From positions 124,001 to 188,000 of the forward strand of contig JAECUM010000795.1 of NCBI GenBank assembly GCA_016617855.1: a stretch of DNA of 64,000 nucleotides, given 5' to 3'. Under the pieces are notes generated by a model. The model was given only the letters and a program-made list of their open reading frames with translations, was not told the origin of the DNA and made no database searches. Positions 9,572-64,000 of the stretch are shown piece after piece. The DNA is from Megalonaias nervosa. Its lineage: Eukaryota > Mollusca > Bivalvia > Unionida > Unionidae. Position 1 is the first letter of the stretch; each line of letters begins with the position of its first letter. Both the position numbers and the translations under genes were made by a program.

Positions 9572-10249
9572 ATGAATGTCATTGATTTCTCAGCGACACG
9601 AAAGCAAGAGCCAGTCAAGCATCATCCAGCGATACCAAATTCTATCAGAGAAATTATCATCGGTCCATCTGGGTCTGGTAAGATGCAGTTGTTGCTTAAC
9701 CTGATAATGAGATGGCTCAAGTGGGATAAGTTGTATTTAGTGGCACCATCTGTAGATGATCAGTGATGCTACAACGTGCTTCAAGATTTTAATGAAAATG
9801 CAAAGTTGTTGGATGAGGATGGCAGTGATATTATTGATTTTATCACCAACATCAATGATGTACCGTTGGTAGATGATCTCAATGGGGGCATCAACAATCT
9901 CGTAGTATATGATGATGTGATGCTAGACAAACAATCAAATCCAACTCTGGTATTTTCCTGAGGCAGACACAAAAACAACGATATTATATATGTTACTCAG
10001 CGATATGCTCAAATATCTAAAGTGATCAGAGATAGCTGCAATCTTCTGGTTGTCTTTAATGGTGTTGATACCCACACACTAGGAAACATCCACCAGACTT
10101 GGTGTTCAGGGGGTATGGTTAAGTTTAAAAAATTCTTCTCAAAAGCGCAAGCGATTCCTTATGGATTTATCATGATAAATTTACATGATCCTTGGTCACG
10201 ATATCGCATAGGTCTCGATAAAAATTTTCTTGAGAGACCTGCCACCTAA
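9572..10249 (+). pseudogene. ATP: Polinton A32-like genome-packaging ATPase with two in-frame TGA codons
   Basis: From ATG 9572 a single frame runs 226 codons and is interrupted only by TGA at 9764 and TGA at 9959. It shows a Walker A loop GPSGSGKM, where Met replaces the usual Thr/Ser, a Walker B NNLVVYDDVML, a RHKNNDIIYVTQ sensor-like segment and a final FMINLHDP block. These are the features of the FtsK/HerA-type A32 packaging ATPase used by Polintons and large DNA viruses. It diverges from the PLA2-like gene, with about 22 bp between the two starts. No frameshift is seen, so it is the best kept gene of the element. Confidence 0.85.
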
Positions 10250-10548
10250 CCACACTGACGACCAACAGTGAATGTCCCAGGTCAGTAAATAAATTTGACA
10301 TTCAAGCATCAATAACCCTGTCGAGGTCTCGGTTTAGTGCAACCAGGTTAGAGGTCTCGGTTTAGTGTTATTGATGCTTGTATTTTCATTTTCATAGGAA
10401 GCTTTATTTTTAAAAATAAAATTGGTCTGTTCACCCACCCTGTTGCTAGAAAAAAAGGGGGGGGACATTAGTGTCCTTCTGACTCCATTTTTCTTCTTCA
10501 TTTAAATTCAAACTCCAAGTCAGCCATATTGTTGGACTGACACCACAA
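10250..10548. repeat. Inverted repeat enclosing two direct repeats, right flank of the Polinton
   Basis: A perfect 14-bp inverted repeat (CAAGCATCAATAAC at 10303-10316 and its complement at 10367-10380) encloses two copies of GAGGTCTCGGTTTAGTG (about 10324-10340 and 10352-10368). The rest is AT-rich with a G run near 10455. It begins 54 bp after the ATPase stop. No Polinton terminal repeat can be proved because the left end is missing. Confidence 0.6.
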
Positions 10549-10750
10549 ACAGTTTCAAGCTGGCTTGTAAATTAGAGATATTAAACTATAACCCTTTTCA
10601 AACTGATTTGTAGCTTTGAGATATCAAACAAGAACCAGTTTCAAGCTGGCTAGTAAATTATTGATATTAGACTATGACCGTTTCAAGTTGACTAGTAAGT
10701 TTTAGATATTATACTATGACCGTTTTGAATTGACTAGTAAGTTATAGATA
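10549..10750. repeat. 43-bp tandem array, about 4.7 copies, interrupted by a transposon
   Basis: Units begin near 10549, 10592, 10635, 10678 and 10720, with cores such as GTTTCAAGCTGGCTAGTAA and GATATTAGACTATGAC. The last unit stops at GATA where the TA-flanked transposon begins, and the missing part (TTAGACTGATTC) resumes directly after the transposon at 12776. Confidence 0.8.
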
Positions 10751-12775
10751 CAGTGTGACCCAGCTATAACACGGTAGTTGGGAGCCATAGAACCCAACCA
10801 TGTTATAGACCGAACTGTGTTATAAGCAACCAGGTCAGTTAGCTGAAGAAAATGATGCATGTACCCCAAAAATGTGCAGGGGGGGGGGATTGGGGTAGGT
10901 AATAAATGCGAGCTTAAAAATACGTGCTTTATTGGCACAGTTATCATCTTAAATCGATGCATATTAAATGAGAAATACACCTGTAGTGAAAACAGAGAGG
11001 GCATATATAATATTTTACTTTATTCAGAGAACCACGCATTGGTACAGATACGTGTATACTGTTTATATATACATGTCTAATGTATAGCAATGAATAAAGT
11101 ATCAACACCGTGTATACACCCGCGAATCACGTCACATACATTGAATCCACAATACAAGTAATTCCATCAAAAATATGCACACACACAGATTTAAAATATT
11201 CAATAATTTTGTCACAGGTCATATAGGTCTGAATTTAGTTGAAAAAATAGCACAATCACATAAATGAATGATGAAGCACATTTACTTTTCAGTACGTCCC
11301 AAATCGGTAAAAGTTTGCATTTTAAGCTGCCGTCGGTAGAGTTCGTAAGCATAAACATTTTTCCTGTAAAAATGAAACTTTCAAGGCACAGTAAAAGTGT
11401 TCCAGTCACGTTGGAAAATGAAACAATCCATCAGATTCCATTGATTTTATTTAAGTTTGGTACTGACTTCCTTTGAAGAAATGTTCTTTGTTTTTATTGA
11501 AGATTGTAGTCGGCTTTCTTTGATGAAGGGTGCATGCGTTATTGAAGTCACCGCTAAAGGACAGCCTTGGAGAACCAAACAAATGCCCATTCTTATTGTG
11601 GTGGCAACATCAAAAAATTCTATTGCATGATTGAGACTGATTTTTTTTCCCCATTTGCTTAGTATGTTTTCATAACAATCGGTGCTTCAAAGGATATGTT
11701 TTCTTTGAAATTTCAGCAACTATTTTATCTGGGTACATTTTTTTAAAAAATGAATTGGCCGTCGTATGGTCAATTGTAGTTACTGTTCCTCCCTGCCTAT
11801 TGAATAGACAAGTGAGAGTTTTGTTTTTTTTTTACATTTGTGGTAGTTGAGTGATGCTGCCTTCCACGCATGCGTCAGAAATTTAAAGAAAGGGTCAATC
11901 GACGATAGAGACGCAGGTGTTCTGGTCTGATGACAGGGATTACTACAGAAAATGTGAATGTTCTGAAGGATTTAATTCAGAGTGAAAAGAAGAGGAATTT
12001 TACTTACCATCAACATACAAATGGCAGTCTGTGTAAATATATTAATTACTAGCGAGCGGCCGAAAATCCGATGAAAGATAGATTATGAGATAATGCCTCG
12101 TCTGGTTAATCTCCGCTACCAGAAATGTAAATTTGAAGAAAAAAAGCTGATATCTCAAAATATACAGTACTCATGCTAGATGTCAACATAAGCGGATTAT
12201 GATATAACAATGCACTGTTAAGATGGTTTGTCAATATGGACAAAGAATTTGTTTATGTAACAATAGATAATTTTTCAGTGCATTTTATATCAACTTTGCG
12301 GCTTCCTTTCATGGGGCCTCTGAATTTCTCCACTCCAAACAAGTGGTTGTATATACAAGTTTAAAAGCCAACAATGTCGCCAATAAAAAATTCGCCAGAT
12401 GGTATATTTTGCGGCCAATAAGGGAAAAAAAATACAGCAATTTGCGACATTGACGAAGCCCTACGCGATTCCTGAATAAACTTTTTACACGTTATTTTTT
12501 GTACTTTTAAGAAGAAATCACTATTTTTTCGTGTATGAGAAAAGTACATATAAAATTTCAGAAGCCACAAAACGATCGTCTTGCATTATTCATACGCAGT
12601 CTCTTCCCTAAAATGATAATACACCTTTTTGGGGGGTTTTTCGTACTTTTAAGAAAGAATTTTTTTTCGTGTACGAGAAAAATACATGTATATCAAATTT
12701 CTGAAGCCACACCACGACTGTGTTATATCCGAATTCGTGTTATAACGGAGCGTGCTATAGCGGGGTCACACTGTA
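10749..12775. mobile_element. TA-flanked non-autonomous DNA transposon (Tc1/mariner/pogo type), 2.0 kb
   Basis: Both ends carry CAGTGTGACCC followed by (C)GCTATA(A/G)CACG in opposite orientation, just inside TA dinucleotides at 10749-10750 and 12774-12775. Extended terminal similarity reaches a second CGTGTTATA block. No transposase frame is visible inside, so it depends on another element. It contains a 78-bp sequence duplicated at 12501-12578 and 12644-12721. TA duplication is the known target choice of this superfamily. The ends are directly visible; the family is inferred from TIR and TSD. Confidence 0.85.
12501..12721. repeat. Internal 78-bp duplication within the TA element
   Basis: Two copies, period 143 bp, share GTACTTTTAAGAA and GAAGCCACA with CGTGTATGAGAAAA or CGTGTACGAGAAAA between them. 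The second copy reaches the subterminal region of the transposon. Confidence 0.75.
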
Positions 12776-13603
12776 TTAGACTGATTCATGTTGATGTGTA
12801 AGTTATAATTCATTTTGCATAGCATCACAAATGATATCTCTATCTGTTTCTCACTGAATTTTCATGGCAGCATCTCAGAATGTAGCTAAAATTACAGAAT
12901 TTGCTTCATACACGAATAATTTAAAGATGATTCATATTGACACACAGCGTAACACCATTCATTCAATACATGCTGAAAAAGAGTTGTCTATGTACATGTA
13001 ATGCACCATGTTTGTCCTGAATTCTGGAAGAGTCCATATTTTTTGATACTGCAAAAAAAATCAAAGGGAGGCAACTACATTATGGCCATATATAACCAAA
13101 TAGAAAAGCTGGTCACTCCTTAATAAAGAAATGGACTCTTCTACATGTCATGGTAACATAAAAGAATGTGATCAGCAAGTTTTAGCATGTACTTCTGAGA
13201 TGTGTTGTGCTCTATGTTGATTTGAATGGTGTTGAAATACATCGTGTCCTAAACAAATTAGTTACTTTACCTACATTTAATCACACTAACCTGAAAATGT
13301 ACTGAGCTACAGACATAGATATCATTCATGATGCTGTGCAGAATGAATTATGGTGATTTTCATTCTTTATCTCTTTTGACAATTTCAGATATTTTCTTTT
13401 TTATTCAGTCTTATTAAATGCGGTTTCACTACATTAGAGCAATGATAGAAATATATATCATCATTTTAAATATTAGGAATAGTTGATATATTTTCTCTAT
13501 CAATAGAAAATGCATAAAAATTTGACAGATCACCACATCTTTATTTCCATTCCTTGCCATTTTAGTGAGAACTAGCAGGTGAACTCAAAACCTGTGTTAG
13601 AAA
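12776..13603. other. AT-rich sequence upstream of the first visible iRhom exon
   Basis: After about 35 bp continuing the 43-bp array, nothing recognisable is present: no long frame, no clear exon and no transposon domain. Confidence 0.5.
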
Positions 13604-13860
13604 TAAAATAATACCATCTCTCGCATGTAATATACATGCAAAGAAAACGATACCATCTCATGCATGTAATATACATCATGTGAAGAAAATAATACCATCT
13701 CATTCATGTAATATACATCATGTGAAGAAAATAATTCCATCTCATTCATGTAATATAACATCATGTGACGAAAATACCATCTTATTCATTTAATATACAT
13801 TATGAGAAGAAAATAATGACTATCTCGTGCATGTAATACATCATGTAAAGAAAGTTTGAG
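13604..13860. repeat. Tandem array of about 46 bp, 5 to 6 copies, followed by a CA run
   Basis: Degenerate units contain ATACCATCTCATTCATGTAA and CATCATGTGAAGAAAATA. A (CA)n run follows at 13928-13958. The array ends about 175 bp before an iRhom exon. Confidence 0.85.
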
Positions 13861-14034
13861 AAGGCTAATATTCAGTATAGTTCATATTTGGGGTGGGTGG
13901 GGGTAATTTTAGAGGTCTTTATCACACATGCACACACACACACACACACACACACACAGGGAGGTGGGATTTTGAGAATGATTTTATCATCAGAAAGATA
14001 CAGCATTTTCACAAACAATTCTTATGTTTTTTAG

Positions 14035-62072
<48,038 letters not shown>

Positions 62073-62334
62073 GTGAGATTTAAAAAAAACATTGCTAATC
62101 TAGCCTAGCATAAACCTGTATACCTTAAATTTGTGCATTTTCATTGGTGTAAATTTTCATATTTTTGCAACAGATAGATCATTGTTTGTAGGGTGTTTAA
62201 ATTTGTGGTTTGTAGCAACCTCAAAAACAATGAAAATTGACACCCCATGGAAAATAGTGAACTCTTGATGAGGTAGAACTTTTAAGGAACATCAAGGGAC
62301 AAGTGATATTATTATGTTTAAATAGAATTCTCCT
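62073..62334. other. iRhom intron following exon j
   Basis: Nothing recognised. The host gene continues past the window. Confidence 0.5.
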
Positions 62335-62725
62335 CTAAATACATTCCCCTATCACATTTGGAAAGAAGCTCCACTATCTCTCAAATCCATCAGTTGTGTG
62401 AAGACACAAAATATTCATCTTTCCCATATATGTACTGTTTAGACAAAGGGATGAAACTCTTCCCAACCCTTCTCTGTACTGCTCCTTACCACTACAACAT
62501 GGCTGTGATTGTTTATTCATTGTTTTTGCTGGGTATGAGGTACATCATATCCTATACCCCTCATAAAATCCAAGTTCTATCCTGTGGATTATTGACCATC
62601 TATCAACAAAGTTGGTATAGTGCTGAATGTAAAGGTTATTACTACATGTTGCAGTCATTATTTTGTGGAATTAGTTGATAATTATGTGAAATTTTTCAGT
62701 TTGTGGACTTTGTTTTTTTGTTCTG
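62335..62725. repeat. Dispersed repeat R2, copy 2
   Basis: Parallel to 48835-49235 over about 390 bp, with blocks AAATCCAAGTTCTATCCTGT, GGATTATTGACCATC and GCAGTCATTATTTTGTGGAA. Confidence 0.7.
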
Positions 62726-63159
62726 ACCGATTCTACAGTGGAGTGAACTGAATACAGTTTTAAAGCAATTGTGAGGGTATCTACAGAGTAAATGCCAATT
62801 TCTAATTGCCCAGCCCCATCAGCTGCAAGTCATACCCAAAAGGTAGGTCTTGTGTGGATTTGGAAGGTACATATTGCCATCCTTCTGTTTTCTTCCATAG
62901 TTGGAAAAGGTCAAGGAATTACCTGACTGCCTCAGTGATAAGATTTGGGATCACTTATTTCCAAGGCTTCCAGAGACATTCTCTCCCCACACTGGCACTA
63001 ATCTTCACTACTGAGCTGCCATCTTTAAACATTGTGATGATCAATATAACTAATTTGCTGTTTTATAAGGTGGATAAAAATGTCTTGCACACCACCTCCA
63101 AGTTTTTGTGAACATAGTTGCTACTTCCTCTGTGCTAGATTTGGCTTCTTTAGCAATTT
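62726..63159. other. Unassigned sequence next to R2 copy 2
   Basis: Short frames only (for example LEKVKELPDCLSDKI near 62900). These could be gag remnants of the element that carries R2, but no family can be named. Confidence 0.35.
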
Positions 63160-64000
63160 TTAAATAATAATAATAACAATAATAATAAAGACTTTATATT
63201 CAGAGGTGACTCAATTAGTTACAAATGAGAAACTTATCTACCTTGAGGCCCATTATTATGTATATATAAGATACAAGCTAATAATAACATGTTCACACAC
63301 ACACACACACACACAAATACACAGTATATAAACAACTATTCACATAAATGCTACATTGCTGCAGAAATGAAATGAAGCACAGGAGGTGAGTGGTGTAATA
63401 TGTACTTTAAAATGTACACAAAAATTTTTTGGATCCATCTAATACACCTATTGTGGAAGAAAGATATGCTTGGAGCTGATTTAATATCAGTAGAATGTTA
63501 TTCCAAGCATGCACACATGAAAATTGAAAGCTATTTTTGAATAGCTCCTTTTTTGGCCTGTGTACTTGAAAATTTTGCCCTTTTAATGATCTTAGATTTG
63601 GGGTATCTGTAGATTTTCTTTCCTGGAAAATGGTATTTAGGTAAGTGAGAGCAGATTTTGTAAACACCATGTACATTATTTTGACCTTTCTCAAAAATAT
63701 TCTTTCATGTATTGGTAATACTGAGAATGTAAACATTGCAGTTTGAATATTTTCTGTTTGCTGATCAAGAATTATTTTACATGCCCTTTTCTGGAGTCTG
63801 GAGATCTTTCTCATATTTGTAGTAGTTGTGTTCCCTCATATTATATTGCATTAGTCAAGATGCAGTTGTATGTAACTTTTGTAAACAAAGTAACTCTGTA
63901 ATGTAATGGAATGAAGGCCTTGATTTTCTGTAGGAGCGAAAGAAGAGAGTTTATTTTCTTTGAAATACAATTTATATGATGAGACCATTGCAAGTCATTG
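63160..64000 (-). mobile_element. CR1-like LINE, 3' end, running off the window
   Basis: The reverse transcriptase C-terminal domain lies at 63407-64000 on the minus strand. A 3' UTR with an AC run follows and the element ends in an (ATT/ATA)n tract at about 63163-63190, typical of CR1-like tails. No target duplication can be checked because the other end is missing. Confidence 0.75.
63407..64000 (-). pseudogene. CR1-like LINE reverse transcriptase C-terminus
   Basis: From the window edge: NDLQWSHHINCISKKINSLL and IPLHYRVTLFTKVTYNCIL, then, after a frameshift near 63830, ISRLQKRACKIILDQQTENI, LPIHERIFLRKVKIMYMVF, KKELFKNSFQFSCVHAWNNI. This is the thumb and C-terminal region of CR1/Rex-type enzymes (LQKRAxRxI, LPxxxRxxxxKxxxMYK, ELFKxSFxYxGxxxWN). 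The last 136 codons are intact. Confidence 0.85.

Noticed and set aside
11264..11476. 70-codon ORF as an upstream iRhom exon
   Set aside because: It lies within the 10749-12775 transposon and lacks iRhom-like sequence.
62806..63111. Next iRhom exon after 62072
   Set aside because: No frame encodes the expected GPAG segment or membrane spans.

Overview
This window is animal nuclear DNA, not bacterial or viral genomic DNA. It is AT-rich and full of microsatellites, minisatellites, tRNA-derived SINEs and decayed transposons, and it carries one spliced host gene with GT-AG introns. The repeat mix (DIRS-type retrotransposons, a Polinton, SINEs with AC tails, pogo and piggyBac relatives) suits a lophotrochozoan, most likely a mollusc. 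That placement is an inference.

Region 1 (1 to about 10.25 kb) is a decayed Polinton/Maverick (adintovirus-like) element whose left end lies outside the window. In order it holds a pVI-like virion protein and an adenain-type protease (+), a probable minor capsid remnant (+), a separate HNH nuclease with a zinc-ribbon N-terminus (-), one long decayed reading unit fusing a family B DNA polymerase, an SF1 helicase and a CxxC/HNH-like tail (+), a DDE integrase (-), a zinc-ribbon/phospholipase A2-like protein (-) and an A32-like packaging ATPase (+). The fusion gene and the integrase end tail to tail inside one 16-bp palindrome. No major capsid gene is visible.

Region 2 (10.25 to 14 kb) has a 43-bp tandem array split cleanly by a 2.0-kb TA-flanked DNA transposon.

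Region 3 (14.0 to 62.1 kb, + strand) is the central part of an inactive rhomboid (iRhom, RHBDF family) gene. Ten internal exons, 1,305 coding bases in all (exactly 435 codons), keep one open frame through the juxtamembrane segment, the first membrane span, the cysteine-rich iRhom homology domain and the next two membrane spans. The first exons and the 3' exons are outside the window or not recognisable.

The introns hold nearly everything else: at least six DIRS-like tyrosine-recombinase retrotransposon fragments, a gypsy-type LTR element with an internal deletion, a 3.4-kb pogo/Tigger element with an almost readable transposase, a second TA-flanked element inserted in a LINE, two piggyBac-like non-autonomous elements, seven SINEs (several with clear target-site duplications), divergent dispersed repeats and many tandem arrays with periods near 41 to 47 bp.

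Region 4 (62.1 to 64 kb) is intron or flank ending in a CR1-like LINE on the minus strand that runs off the window.
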